From positions 62,001-126,000 of the forward strand of contig JAYRJQ010000008.1 in assembly GCA_041906185.1 (NCBI GenBank): a DNA stretch of 64,000 nt, given 5' to 3'. The notes beneath the pieces are model-generated. The model searched no databases, was not told where the DNA came from, and saw only the letters and a list, made by a program, of their open reading frames with translations. Position 1 is the stretch's first letter; each line of letters starts with the position of its first letter. The translations under genes and the position numbers were made by a program. Shown in pieces: positions 25,438 through 34,495 of this stretch. This stretch comes from Roseateles_B sp041906185 (GTDB taxonomy: Bacteria; Pseudomonadota; Gammaproteobacteria; Burkholderiales; Burkholderiaceae_C).

Positions 25438-25893
25438 TCAGCCGCACATCGGCCGGGGTTCGGAGGGCACGGAGGCCGTGAAGTACTGTTCGATGAGGTG
25501 ACCCTGGGGCGTACGAACGCGCCAGCGGCCCTTGAATATCGAGCCATCCATGGCAACGGTGATCCAGCTGTCTTGCAGTGCCTGGCAGTCCGTCCCATCG
25601 TCGCGGCATAGCAAAGCCGACAGGCCGCCGGCCCCATCCGGGTGGCCTGTCGGCCAAGTCCCCCAGGACCGGCCCGGCTCGGCATGGAGCCGCAGCACGA
25701 GGCGCCGGCCGTCGCTCGCATCGAAGCTGATTTGCAGGGATGGCCCGTCCGTGGGCGAGCAGCGTCGCTGGGCCTCTCCGACGGACGCCACGACGACGTC
25801 GGGCCGCTGATCCGGCTGAGCGGACGCCAGGAGCGGCGCCATCGCCATCGCCAGCAGCCATCGAAGGCGTCGAGTCATCATCACTTGCAGCAT
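25438..25893 (-). CDS. Predicted secreted protein, unknown function
   Basis: A 151-residue protein with a signal peptide (RRLRWLLAMAMAPLLASAQ, cleavage probably after ASA). The mature part has four cysteines that could form disulfides and a beta-rich look. The ATG at 25893 has AGGAG about 7 nt upstream. The function is not recognised. Confidence 0.6.
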   Translation of the reverse strand: MLQVMMTRRLRWLLAMAMAPLLASAQPDQRPDVVVASVGEAQRRCSPTDGPSLQISFDASDGRRLVLRLHAEPGRSWGTWPTGHPDGAGGLSALLCRDDGTDCQALQDSWITVAMDGSIFKGRWRVRTPQGHLIEQYFTASVPSEPRPMCG

Positions 25894-25905
25894 GGAAGCT
25901 CCTCG

Positions 25906-26412
25906 TCAGCGCGATGGCGAGTCAAAGGGTCCGTCAAAAGGCAGATCCTCGGCCCTTTCGGCCCCGGTCAGCCGCTTGCCCAGGCATACCGCCTCCGGCC
26001 GGCCGACGTAGCGACCGTAGTTGTCGATCACGGCATAGCCGTGGCGATCATAGAAGCGCAGGGCCCGCTCGTTGACGCGGCGCGTCTCGAGCCAGATCTG
26101 CCGGTAGCCGAAGGCCCGCGCCTCTTGCTCGAGAAAGCTCAGCAGGGCTTGACCCACCCCTTGAGAGCCCGGCGCGGCGAACATGCGCTTGAGTTCGGCG
26201 ATGTCTGGCGCCAGCGGCCGCAGGGCCCCGCAGCCGACGGCCTCGCCCGCGTCGAGCCGCGCCACGGCGAAGCAGGCCCGCTCACCCTGCACATCACGGA
26301 CATCGAAGGACGCCGTGCCGCTGCTGCCGGTGATGCGCTGCAGCGTCCGCGACAGCGCCTCCAGGAGCTGCCGGCTCTCGGGCGAGGTCGGGTCCGCCAG
26401 CTCGATCTTCAT
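25906..26412 (-). CDS. GNAT family N-acetyltransferase
   Basis: A 168-residue acetyltransferase with AAPGSQGVGQALLSFLEQEA as motif A, preceded by the strand ELKRMF and followed by RALRFYDRHGYAVIDNYG. The order and spacing are like those of small MarR-associated GNATs. The substrate is unknown. The ATG at 26412 overlaps the stop of the upstream monooxygenase gene by 4 nt. Confidence 0.83.
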   Translation of the reverse strand: MKIELADPTSPESRQLLEALSRTLQRITGSSGTASFDVRDVQGERACFAVARLDAGEAVGCGALRPLAPDIAELKRMFAAPGSQGVGQALLSFLEQEARAFGYRQIWLETRRVNERALRFYDRHGYAVIDNYGRYVGRPEAVCLGKRLTGAERAEDLPFDGPFDSPSR

Positions 26413-26723
26413 GAGGCACGACCTGACCCCATCACGAGCTCATAGTGCTCGACGGTGGGGAAGGGATCGTAGAAATGATGCAGCAGCGCGCGCCAGGCCT
26501 GGTACTGCGGCGAGCCGCGGAAGCCCACCGTGTGGTCCTCCAGCGTGTCCCAGCCGACGAGCAGCACGTACTGCGAGGGCTTCTCCAGGCAGCGCTGGAG
26601 CCGGTGGAACTGGTAGCCGGGCATGGCCGAGATGAGGGCCTGCGCTTCGGCGAAGGCCGCCTCGAAGGCAGCTTCTTGGCTGGGAATGACCTGGAGGATC
26701 GCAACTTCGAGGACCATCGGCAT
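26409..26723 (-). CDS. Antibiotic biosynthesis monooxygenase (ABM) domain protein
   Basis: A 104-residue ferredoxin-fold protein: LEVAILQVIPSQEAAFEAAFAEA, MPGYQFHRLQRCLEKPSQYVLLVGW, then DHTVGFRGSPQYQAWRALL. These match the ABM family of small cofactor-free oxygenases and heme-degrading enzymes; the exact activity is unknown. The last residues before the stop (GSGRAS) are encoded by a variant copy of the dispersed repeat, so the C-terminal tail seems to derive from it. Confidence 0.78.
   Translation of the reverse strand: MPMVLEVAILQVIPSQEAAFEAAFAEAQALISAMPGYQFHRLQRCLEKPSQYVLLVGWDTLEDHTVGFRGSPQYQAWRALLHHFYDPFPTVEHYELVMGSGRAS
26416..26430 (-). repeat. Dispersed repeat copy 4 (variant, 3' end of ABM gene)
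   Basis: GCACGACCTGACCCC, one mismatch from the other copies. It encodes the last residues of the ABM protein and ends a few bases before the ATGA overlap with the GNAT gene. Confidence 0.65.
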
Positions 26724-26768
26724 CTCATTCGGGCGGGAAGGGCTGGCCAGTCTCGCAGAAGCTGTCGC

Positions 26769-27074
26769 TCAGTCGAGCAGCGGCCGGAAGAAGGTCCTCT
26801 CGTAGCGGCGGATGCAGCGGGTCTCGGTGGCGAAGCGGAAGGCGGCCTGGCAGCCGGGGTGCCCGGCGGACTCGGTACGGTAGCGCTCGTAGGCCGCCAG
26901 GCTCGGGAAGGAGAAGAGGGCGAGCGCCACATCGTTGGCGCCCTCGCCGGGCAGGAAGTAGCCGTGGTGTTGGCCGCCGAAATGGCGGACCAGCGGGATC
27001 CACATCCGGGCGTACCGCTCAAACTCGGCGATCTTGTCGGGATCCAGGACGTAGCGGACGTGGCAGGTGATCAT
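26769..27074 (-). CDS. NIPSNAP family protein
   Basis: A 101-residue ferredoxin-fold protein. It begins MITCHVRYVLDPDKIAEFERYARMWIPLV and has the family-typical HHGYFLP and FPSLAAYERYR elements. The function is unknown. It lies in the run of minus-strand small genes, next to the related-fold ABM protein. Confidence 0.75.
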   Translation of the reverse strand: MITCHVRYVLDPDKIAEFERYARMWIPLVRHFGGQHHGYFLPGEGANDVALALFSFPSLAAYERYRTESAGHPGCQAAFRFATETRCIRRYERTFFRPLLD

Positions 27075-27133
27075 GGGCGTGAGTGTCCAGGAGAACGGCG
27101 CGCTGGGGATTCTGCGGCGATCGCGAGCGGTGC

Positions 27134-27511
27134 TCAGCTCGCCCAGAAGTAGCGCACCAGCCCGAGGCTCAGCGCCATCAGGTAGCCGCAGGCGAAGCGG
27201 TCCATCCGCAGCACGCGCAGGCCCTTCTTCGCGCGCCACTGTCCCATCCAGCCCATGGTCGCGCCCACGGCAAAGGGCGTGACGAGCAGGTTGAGCACCC
27301 GCAGCGCCGGCTGATGCAGGAAGGAATGCGGCATCAGCCACAGGCTCAGCCCGCCAAGGATCGCCCCCAGCAGCAGGTAGCCGAGGCTGCTGACCCAGGG
27401 CGAAGGCTCGGTACGGAACGGGGCCAGCAGCACGCGGCCACCGAACTCGAGGACCAGGGCGAGCAGGAACTCCGCCAGCAGTTCCACGATCACCTCCACC
27501 AGCCATTCCAT
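27134..27511 (-). CDS. Small membrane protein, unknown function
   Basis: A 125-residue protein with about three to four hydrophobic segments (near residues 3-22, 43-60, 70-90 and 107-122). It has no recognised domain. It is the most upstream gene of the minus-strand run, and its start faces the putative origin region A. Confidence 0.58.
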   Translation of the reverse strand: MEWLVEVIVELLAEFLLALVLEFGGRVLLAPFRTEPSPWVSSLGYLLLGAILGGLSLWLMPHSFLHQPALRVLNLLVTPFAVGATMGWMGQWRAKKGLRVLRMDRFACGYLMALSLGLVRYFWAS

Positions 27512-27614
27512 GCCTTTGCTCCGTCCGTTTGGGCTTCCAGGGGCCGCACGATGCCCGGGGCTTCACGGCCGGTCAAGGCACAAAGCTGTGGACAATTCTT
27601 GAACAAGGCCTGGT

Positions 27615-27623
27615 TTATCCACA
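27615..27623 (+). promoter_or_regulatory. Perfect DnaA box TTATCCACA
   Basis: An exact match to the consensus high-affinity DnaA box. In region B the equivalent position holds TTGTGCACA at the same 28-nt distance from the preceding reverse box. Confidence 0.7.
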
Positions 27624-27733
27624 GGCCGGCGTCGCTCGGCGAACTTGTTGTCGAACCGTCCGGTGGCATTCCCCGGTGGCGCTCACAGGCTTTTTGGAGA
27701 CGCAAGTGCTTGTCACGAAAGGACTTTGAGCAC

Positions 27734-27742
27734 TTGTCCACA
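27734..27742 (+). promoter_or_regulatory. DnaA box TTGTCCACA
   Basis: A one-base variant of the consensus box, placed 14 nt before the DnaA-trio-like stretch. An identical box occupies the same place in region B. Confidence 0.6.
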
Positions 27743-27902
27743 GAAATGAGCCTCCTCTATTACTCCTACCAGTTAAAGATCTTTAACTACTGTTGTTGAA
27801 AGACAGGACGTGAAAAAATCGGGGATTGGCCTTTTGGCGCACCCGAATCTCCGGTGAAGGCGCTGCGGCCCGCTCTTTGCCGCCCTGCCGGCACGTCCTT
27901 GA

Positions 27903-29009
27903 ATGAACACCACCTCGCTCTTCTGCGCCTCCGCGGGCTTCGAGTCCGCCTGCCGCATTCCGGCGCTGCCGGCCTCGCACCGCGCGCATGGCCTGCATGG
28001 CCACAGCTACTTCGCCACCGTCCGCGCGGACCTGCCCGCTGGCTGGGCCCCTTTCCCCGGCGGCGAGGTGGAGGCCCTGCGCGAGCGCCTGGCGGCTTGT
28101 GTCGCCCCGCTGGACCACGGCCTCCTGAACGAGCAGATCGAGAACCCCACGGACGAGAACATCGCCCGCTGGATCCGCCGCCGCCTCGAGACCGAGTTCG
28201 GCGTGCCGGGCATCCAGCAGGTCGGCATCCAGAGCACCACGCATTCCGGCGTGGACCTGGACGTCTCCGGCCGCGCGCATGTGTGGCGCCGCTACCGCTT
28301 CCAGGCTGCCCACCAGCTGCCCAACGTGCCGCTGGGCCACAAGTGCGGGCGCATGCACGGCCATGGCTTCGAGGTCATCCTCCATGCCAACCAGGACCTG
28401 GGCGAGCGGGACCTCAGCATTGACTACGACCATCTCGACGACATCTGGGCGCCCTTCCATGCCCAGCTGAACTACCACTGCCTCAACGAGATCGAGGGCC
28501 TGCACAACCCGACGAGCGAGGTGATCTCCGCCTGGTTGTGGGCACGCATCCGCCCGCAGCTGCCCGAGCTGTCGTGGGTGACCGTGTACGAGACGGGTTC
28601 GAGCGGGGCCAACTTCGACGGCACCATCTACCGCATCTGGAAGGAGATGACGCTGGACAGCGCCGTGCAGCTCAAGCGCGCGCCGGCGGAACACCCGCAG
28701 CGCGGCATCCATGGCCACACCTTCACGCTGCGCCTGCACCTGTGCGCGCCGCTGGATGCCGTGATGGGCTGGACGGTCGATTTCGGCGACGTGAAGACGC
28801 TCTTCAACCCGCTGTTCAAGGCGCTGGACCACCACCCGCTGCACGAGATTCCTTCGCTGGCTGACAGCGACACGGCCTCGCTGGCCGCGTGGATCCTGCG
28901 CGAAGGGGGTCAGGTCTTGCCGCAGCTCGACCGCGTGGACCTGTACGAGACGCGCGGCTCCGGGGCGCTCGTGAGCGCCGGCCCGGCCGACGAACTGATC
29001 CCCGTGTGA
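27903..29009 (+). CDS. queD: Three-domain 6-carboxytetrahydropterin synthase (QueD-like)
   Basis: A 368-residue protein, three times the usual QueD length (about 120), made of three tandem PTPS-fold units (about residues 1-122, 125-245 and 246-368). The middle unit is complete: zinc ligands H137, H152 and H154, the catalytic-type C148 in CGRMHGHGF, a DYDHLDD strand and the YETG end motif. The outer units keep HGH but lack the cysteine and the first zinc histidine (SACRI and SAVQL in place of AAHQL), so they are probably structural. QueD converts dihydroneopterin triphosphate to 6-carboxytetrahydropterin in queuosine synthesis. The next gene, queE, is the following step. A dispersed repeat copy encodes GGQVLP in unit 3. 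Confidence 0.88.
   Translation: MNTTSLFCASAGFESACRIPALPASHRAHGLHGHSYFATVRADLPAGWAPFPGGEVEALRERLAACVAPLDHGLLNEQIENPTDENIARWIRRRLETEFGVPGIQQVGIQSTTHSGVDLDVSGRAHVWRRYRFQAAHQLPNVPLGHKCGRMHGHGFEVILHANQDLGERDLSIDYDHLDDIWAPFHAQLNYHCLNEIEGLHNPTSEVISAWLWARIRPQLPELSWVTVYETGSSGANFDGTIYRIWKEMTLDSAVQLKRAPAEHPQRGIHGHTFTLRLHLCAPLDAVMGWTVDFGDVKTLFNPLFKALDHHPLHEIPSLADSDTASLAAWILREGGQVLPQLDRVDLYETRGSGALVSAGPADELIPV
28906..28920 (+). repeat. Dispersed repeat copy 5 (inside queD)
   Basis: GGGGTCAGGTCTTGC, read as GGQVL in the loop before the last strand of the third PTPS unit. Confidence 0.75.
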
Positions 29010-29019
29010 GGACGACACC

Positions 29020-29667
29020 ATGACCTACGCCGTCAAGGAACGCTTCTACACGCTGCAGGGCGAGGGCGCCCAGGCCGGGCGCCCGGCCGTCTTCTGCCGC
29101 TTCGCGGGCTGCAATCTCTGGAGCGGCCGCGAGCAGGACCGCGCCAGCGCCGTCTGCAATTTCTGCGACACGGACTTCGTCGGGACGGACGGCGAGGGCG
29201 GCGGCAAGTTCGCCACGGCCGTCGAGCTGGCCGATGCCATCGACAGCCTCTGGCCGCGCGATGCGCAAGGCCAGCGCCTGGGCCGCCCCTACGTCGTCTG
29301 CACCGGTGGCGAGCCGCTGCTGCAGCTGGACACCCCGCTGATCGAGGCCCTGCATGCGCGCGGCTTCGAGATCGCCGTCGAGACCAACGGCACGCAGCCC
29401 GCGCCGGACGGGCTGGACTGGATCTGCGTGAGCCCCAAGGCCGATGCCGAGATCGTGCTCACGAAGGGCCACGAGCTGAAGCTGGTCTATCCACAGCCGC
29501 TGGCGATGCCGGAGCGCTTCGAGCAGCTCGACTTCCAGCATTTTTTCCTGCAGCCTCTCGATTCCATCCTGCAGAAGCAGCACACGCGCGAGGCGGTGGC
29601 TTACTGCATGAGCCACCCGCAGTGGCGGCTGTCGGTGCAGATGCACAAGGTCGTCGGCATCGCCTGA
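29020..29667 (+). CDS. queE: 7-carboxy-7-deazaguanine synthase (radical SAM)
   Basis: A 215-residue radical SAM enzyme with the QueE-type cluster motif C31-x14-C46-x2-C49 instead of the common Cx3Cx2C. It also has the TGGEPLLQ SAM-binding loop and the SPKAD motif. It converts 6-carboxytetrahydropterin to 7-carboxy-7-deazaguanine in the queuosine pathway. It starts 10 nt after queD, so the two form an operon. A strong hairpin terminator follows directly. queC and queF are not in this window. Confidence 0.93.
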   Translation: MTYAVKERFYTLQGEGAQAGRPAVFCRFAGCNLWSGREQDRASAVCNFCDTDFVGTDGEGGGKFATAVELADAIDSLWPRDAQGQRLGRPYVVCTGGEPLLQLDTPLIEALHARGFEIAVETNGTQPAPDGLDWICVSPKADAEIVLTKGHELKLVYPQPLAMPERFEQLDFQHFFLQPLDSILQKQHTREAVAYCMSHPQWRLSVQMHKVVGIA

Positions 29668-29670
29668 AGC

Positions 29671-29705
29671 AAAAAAAAGCCCCGGACCGTTGGCCGGGGC
29701 TTTTG
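29671..29705. terminator. Bidirectional terminator between queE and dctA
   Basis: An AAAGCCCCGG / CCGGGGCTTT stem with an 8-nt loop is flanked by an A8 run on one side and TTTT on the other. It lies between two convergent genes and can serve both strands, best for dctA, whose transcript gets the longer U-run. Confidence 0.85.
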
Positions 29706-29777
29706 CTTTGTGCTTGCGCTCCGTGCTGCAAGAGCCGGCCTTCTGCCCGGCGATCGCTCGATCTCCTCAGGCTGTCA

Positions 29778-31106
<1,329 letters not shown>

Positions 31107-31221
31107 TGCAGCACCTCGTGAATGGGGTTGATGCGCTCATGGTGCGCCCCGAAATCGCGCAAATCTGTACGTGGAATTGCACATTTTTGGGCGCCTGGCA
31201 CAGCTCACCGCCCGCTGTAAA

Positions 31222-31448
31222 GGCACAAGGCTGTGGACAACTTTTGAGCAAGCGGGCACTTGTGCACAGGCGGGCTGGGGGGCCTGCGACTTGTTGTCAA
31301 ACCGTCCGGTCGAAATCCGGGGCTCAGGCCACAAGCTTGTTTAGACGACAAGTCTTTGAATGGCAAAGACAAATTGGACTTGTCCACAGCAGAGGCCGCC
31401 CTCTACTAAGACTACGAATTAAGGATTTCTATCTTGTCTTGTTGATAT
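31222..31448 (+). other. Candidate replication-origin region B (copy of region A)
   Basis: This region holds TGTGGACAA at 31232-31240, TTGTGCACA at 31260-31268, the shared element starting ACTTGTTGTC at 31289-31310, and TTGTCCACA at 31380-31388. After a 14-nt spacer comes CTACTAAGACTAC (31403-31415), then AT-rich sequence to 31448. Distances between the elements (28, 57 and 91 nt, start to start) equal those of region A (28, 56 and 91). About two thirds of the first 88 nt are identical, and the 22-nt shared element differs at one base. This interval also carries the dctA promoter. Confidence 0.58.
31380..31388 (+). promoter_or_regulatory. DnaA box TTGTCCACA (region B)
   Basis: It corresponds exactly in sequence and placement to the box at 27734-27742 in region A. 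Confidence 0.58.
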
Positions 31449-31543
31449 CAGCCGGGCAAAAAAACTTGCGCTGTTGCAGGCAGGGCCTCCGGGTCGCCTG
31501 CCGGGCTTGGCGTGAGGCAAGCCAGCGTGCACACTCGCGGCCC

Positions 31544-31876
31544 ATGATGAACATTGCCGACCTCCAGGCCCGTCTGCGCGCCTTCGCCGCCGAGCGCCAG
31601 TGGGAGCCCTACCAGACGCCCAAGAACCTGGCCATGGCCCTGGTCGTGGAGGCCGCCGAGCTGGTCGAGATCTTCCAGTGGAAGACGCCGCAGGAGTCGC
31701 AGGCCCTGGACGAGGCCACGCGGGTCCACCTGGGCGAGGAGATTGCCGACGTCCTGCTGTACCTGCTGCAGATTGCCGATCATTGCCAGGTCGACGTGCC
31801 CTCGGCCGTGGAGCGCAAGCTCGTGATGAATGCCCGCAAGCACCCGCCGCTGCCCCGCGAAGGGCAGAACGCATGA
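31544..31876 (+). CDS. MazG-like nucleotide pyrophosphohydrolase
   Basis: A 110-residue all-alpha NTP pyrophosphatase of the MazG/RS21-C6 type. The acidic metal-binding pattern is visible as VVEAAELVEIFQW and LGEEIADVLLYLLQIAD (ExxE followed by ExxD). Such enzymes hydrolyse non-canonical or excess (d)NTPs. The ATG at 31544 was chosen over a long upstream extension that crosses region B; a second ATG follows directly. Its stop overlaps the start of the exonuclease gene by 4 nt, linking nucleotide cleaning with DNA/RNA trimming. Confidence 0.85.
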   Translation: MMNIADLQARLRAFAAERQWEPYQTPKNLAMALVVEAAELVEIFQWKTPQESQALDEATRVHLGEEIADVLLYLLQIADHCQVDVPSAVERKLVMNARKHPPLPREGQNA

Positions 31877-32571
31877 GCGGATGCCTGAGTGAACGCATGA
31901 ACGAGACCGTGGCGGTGATCGACTTCGAGACCTCGGGTCTCGGTCCGGCCAATGGCGGGCGGGCCACGGAGATCGCAGCGGTGCTGGTGCGCGGCGGGGC
32001 CATCGTGGGCGAGTACCAGAGCCTGATGCACACCGGCGTGTACGTGCCGCCGTTCATCGAGCAGCTGACGGGCATCAGCAACGAGATGCTGGAGGGGGCG
32101 CCGCCTGCCGAGCAAGTCATGCGCGAGGTGGCCGAGTTCACCCGTGGCTGCCCGATGATTGCGCACAACGCCGGCTTCGACCGCGGCTTCTGGCAGTTCG
32201 AGATGCGCAAGGCCGAGATCGAGCCGGATCCGGCGCACGAGTTCGCGTGCACGGTCCTGCTGGCGCGGCGGCTCTACCCGGAGGCACCGTCGTGCAAGCT
32301 GGGCCAGCTCGCCCGCTGGCATGAGCTGCCGGACATGGGCCGTGCTCACCGGGCCCTGGCCGACGCCAAGACGACCGCCCACCTGCTCATCCGCATGGAA
32401 CGCGACATCGAGCAGCAGTTCGCGCAGGAGCTGGGCGTGGCGCCGGTGCGTCATGAGCTGCTGGCGCGGCTCCAGAAGGCCAACAAGACCGCGCTCAAGC
32501 GTTGCGTGGCGGATTACGCGACCGTGTGGCGCCGCCGTGCGCAGCAGCCCCTGCCGCTGCAGGTGGGATGA
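31873..32571 (+). CDS. DEDDh 3'-5' exonuclease (DnaQ-like)
   Basis: A 232-residue exonuclease of the DnaQ superfamily. Motif I is VIDFETSGLG, motif II is IAHNAGFDRGFW and motif III with the DEDDh histidine is HRALADAKTTAHLL. The C-terminal 60 residues are basic and may bind nucleic acid. It resembles stand-alone epsilon-like exonucleases, and its exact substrate is unknown. The ATG at 31873 overlaps the MazG-like stop; a second ATG at 31897 is also possible. Confidence 0.85.
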   Translation: MSGCLSERMNETVAVIDFETSGLGPANGGRATEIAAVLVRGGAIVGEYQSLMHTGVYVPPFIEQLTGISNEMLEGAPPAEQVMREVAEFTRGCPMIAHNAGFDRGFWQFEMRKAEIEPDPAHEFACTVLLARRLYPEAPSCKLGQLARWHELPDMGRAHRALADAKTTAHLLIRMERDIEQQFAQELGVAPVRHELLARLQKANKTALKRCVADYATVWRRRAQQPLPLQVG

Positions 32572-32735
32572 GGGCGCTGACGATGCACGCCACCCGGATC
32601 GGCCTCGAAGCCCCATGGCTGCGGACTTTGCGCCAAAAAGGGGCCTGAAAATATCGCCTTGTCAAGCGGCCGTATTTGCTGATTTGCCCGCCACAATCCC
32701 GCCCTTCGTCTTTCTTTTGCCGCTGGTTTCTTTGT

Positions 32736-33254
32736 ATGTCGAGTATTCAGGTCCGTCCGGCCACGCTGCGTGACGCCAAGGCCATTGCTGAGATCCACGT
32801 CGCCGCTGCGCAGGACGCCTACAAGGAACTGCTGCCGGTGTCCGTGCTGGACAGCTGGTCCGTGCAGAAGCGCCAAGCCTTCTGGCGCGAAGCCATCGAC
32901 CTGTGCGAGCCGCAGGTCCTGGTGGCGCACATCGACAACGAGATGATGGGCTTCGTCGGCTTCGACCGCTCGCGCGACAAGGGCACGCCCTCGAGCACGG
33001 GCGAGATCTGGGCGATGTATGTCGCGCCCAAGCACTGGGAAAAGGGCGTGGGCCTGGCCCTGTGGGACGCCGCTCGCGATGGTCTCCAGGAAGAAGGCTG
33101 CACCAAGGTCACGCTGTGGACCTATCTGCGCAATGAACGCGCCCTGCGCTTCTTCGAGCTGGCCGGCTTCAAGCGCGAGCTCAACACCACCAAGACCACC
33201 GAAGTGGGCTCGGTGCGCCTCGAAGAGCTGCGCCTGCACCGCTCGCTGGTGTGA
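32736..33254 (+). CDS. GNAT family N-acetyltransferase
   Basis: A 172-residue acetyltransferase. It starts IQVRPATLRDAKAIAEIHVAAAQDAY and has the strand EIWAMYVAPKHWEKGVGLALWDAA as motif A and ERALRFFELAGFKRE as motif B. The motif A loop is a degenerate KHWEKGVG instead of (Q/R)xxGxG, so acetyl-CoA binding may be changed. The start at 32736 gives the normal family N-terminus; the longer frame starts within unlikely sequence. Confidence 0.8.
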   Translation: MSSIQVRPATLRDAKAIAEIHVAAAQDAYKELLPVSVLDSWSVQKRQAFWREAIDLCEPQVLVAHIDNEMMGFVGFDRSRDKGTPSSTGEIWAMYVAPKHWEKGVGLALWDAARDGLQEEGCTKVTLWTYLRNERALRFFELAGFKRELNTTKTTEVGSVRLEELRLHRSLV

Positions 33255-33447
33255 TGTCCTGAGGCTGGCAGCGCCTCGTCGTGAGACGCGGTGCTTCCGG
33301 TGAAGGCGGCTGGCGATGCGCATTTCTGCACGCTTGCCGCCGCCCTGCTGTCTGACGTCAGGTTCGGCACGGTCTGGACCCTGAGAATCCTGCGCCAGTG
33401 GCACAGCGGTCTCCGAGGTGCCTGGCATCGCAGGATAGGCACCCCCC

Positions 33448-34254
33448 GTGAGACTCGCAGCGGCCGCCCGGTCGGCATTCTTCGCCCTGCTGGCTGTGTT
33501 CGGCGCCAGCGCCTTGGCCGCAGGCCAGCCTGTGAAGTTGCTCATGAGCGCAACGACGGACGGCAACGGCCGTGTGATGCCGCTGAGCGAGGAGACGCGC
33601 GCCCTGCTGCAGGCCATCGAGCAAGCGTCCGGCCTGTCCTTCGAGGTGCAGCCCCTTCCCTGGCAACGGGCGCTGCGCCTGGTGGCGCAGGGCGAAGGCC
33701 TGCTGTTCGGCGCCACGCTCACCGCCGAGCGGCAGAAGACGCTGGCCTTCAGCGAGCCGCTCTACCGGGAGTCCGTCTGGCTGGTCACGCGATGCGACCG
33801 GACCTTCGACTACCGGCAGCTGTCACAGCTGGAGGGCAAGACCCTCGGTGCCGTGCGAGGCGGCGTCATCGGTCCGGATGTCGATGCGGCGGTTCGCGCC
33901 GGGCGCTTCCGGCTGGACTATGAGACCGGTGACTCCCGCGCCCGTTTCGAGAAGCTCCTGCTGGGGCGCACGGACGCGCTGCTGATCTACAGCCGCTGGC
34001 CCGCGGCGGACGTCGAGCGGGCGCTGCAGGAGCGCTACGGCATGCTGGGAGCCCGCGAGTCCGATGCCATGCAGCGTCATCCCTTCTGCGTCATGCCGCG
34101 GCCGGTGTTCAGCGACGACGTTCGCATCGCCGCCGCCATCGGTCACCACGCCGAGGTCCTGCGGCGCATCAACCGCGCGCTGGCGCAGGGGCGGGCATCC
34201 GGCCGCCTGAACCCAGTGATGCCGGAAGCATCCCAGGGACGCCGCGAGCCCTGA
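33448..34254 (+). CDS. Periplasmic substrate-binding protein (SBP_bac_3-like)
   Basis: A 268-residue protein with a signal peptide (RSAFFALLAVFGASALAAG) and a two-lobe amino-acid-binding fold: LPWQRALRLVAQGEGLLFGATLTAERQ and GKTLGAVRGGVIGPDVD. No ABC permease or ATPase is adjacent. It may be an orphan binding protein or a sensor partner. A second orphan SBP lies at 41.6-42.4 kb. The GTG start fits the signal peptide. Confidence 0.72.
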   Translation: MRLAAAARSAFFALLAVFGASALAAGQPVKLLMSATTDGNGRVMPLSEETRALLQAIEQASGLSFEVQPLPWQRALRLVAQGEGLLFGATLTAERQKTLAFSEPLYRESVWLVTRCDRTFDYRQLSQLEGKTLGAVRGGVIGPDVDAAVRAGRFRLDYETGDSRARFEKLLLGRTDALLIYSRWPAADVERALQERYGMLGARESDAMQRHPFCVMPRPVFSDDVRIAAAIGHHAEVLRRINRALAQGRASGRLNPVMPEASQGRREP

Positions 34255-34459
34255 AGCGCCGTTCCACGCCGCCACGTTCTCCAGTCGCGACCGGCTTCTC
34301 TCGTCGCGATGATGTCTTTCGCGAGTAACTCATGAAGTCAGCGTCATCTGTGGAGCACGCATCAAATGAGAATGGATCGAGCAGAGGCCTGCATTCATCG
34401 GGTCTTTTGGCCGTCTGATGGAGAGCCTGCCATTCCCGGGCGGACCCGCGATCCGAGGT

Positions 34460-34480
34460 AAAGTAAGGGTTCCTTACTTT
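34460..34480. promoter_or_regulatory. Inverted repeat, probable antitoxin operator
   Basis: AAAGTAAG and CTTACTTT form a perfect 8-bp inverted repeat around a 5-nt centre, ending 15 nt before the proposed GTG start of the AbrB-like gene. AbrB/MazE-type antitoxins usually repress their own operons through such palindromes. Confidence 0.55.
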
Positions 34481-34495
34481 CAGAATTTCCAACAA

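Larger units (their letters stand above)
27577..27800 (+). other. Candidate replication-origin region A (DnaA boxes, DnaA-trio-like, AT-rich)
   Basis: This region holds TGTGGACAA at 27587-27595, a perfect TTATCCACA at 27615-27623 and a shared element starting ACTTGTTGTC at 27643-27664. TTGTCCACA follows at 27734-27742. After a 14-nt spacer comes CTATTACTCCTACC (27757-27770), which fits the DnaA-trio pattern, and then an AT-rich stretch (27771-27800). The same arrangement occurs in region B at 31.2-31.4 kb. The order box, spacer, trio, AT-rich stretch is that of the bacterial basal unwinding system. No dnaA gene is in the window. The alternative is a DnaA-titrating or DnaA-regulated site. Confidence 0.6.

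Noticed and set aside
29487..29495. CTATCCACA inside queE as an extra DnaA box between the two arrays
   Set aside because: A single one-mismatch site in coding sequence, explained by codons; not counted as part of the origin candidate.
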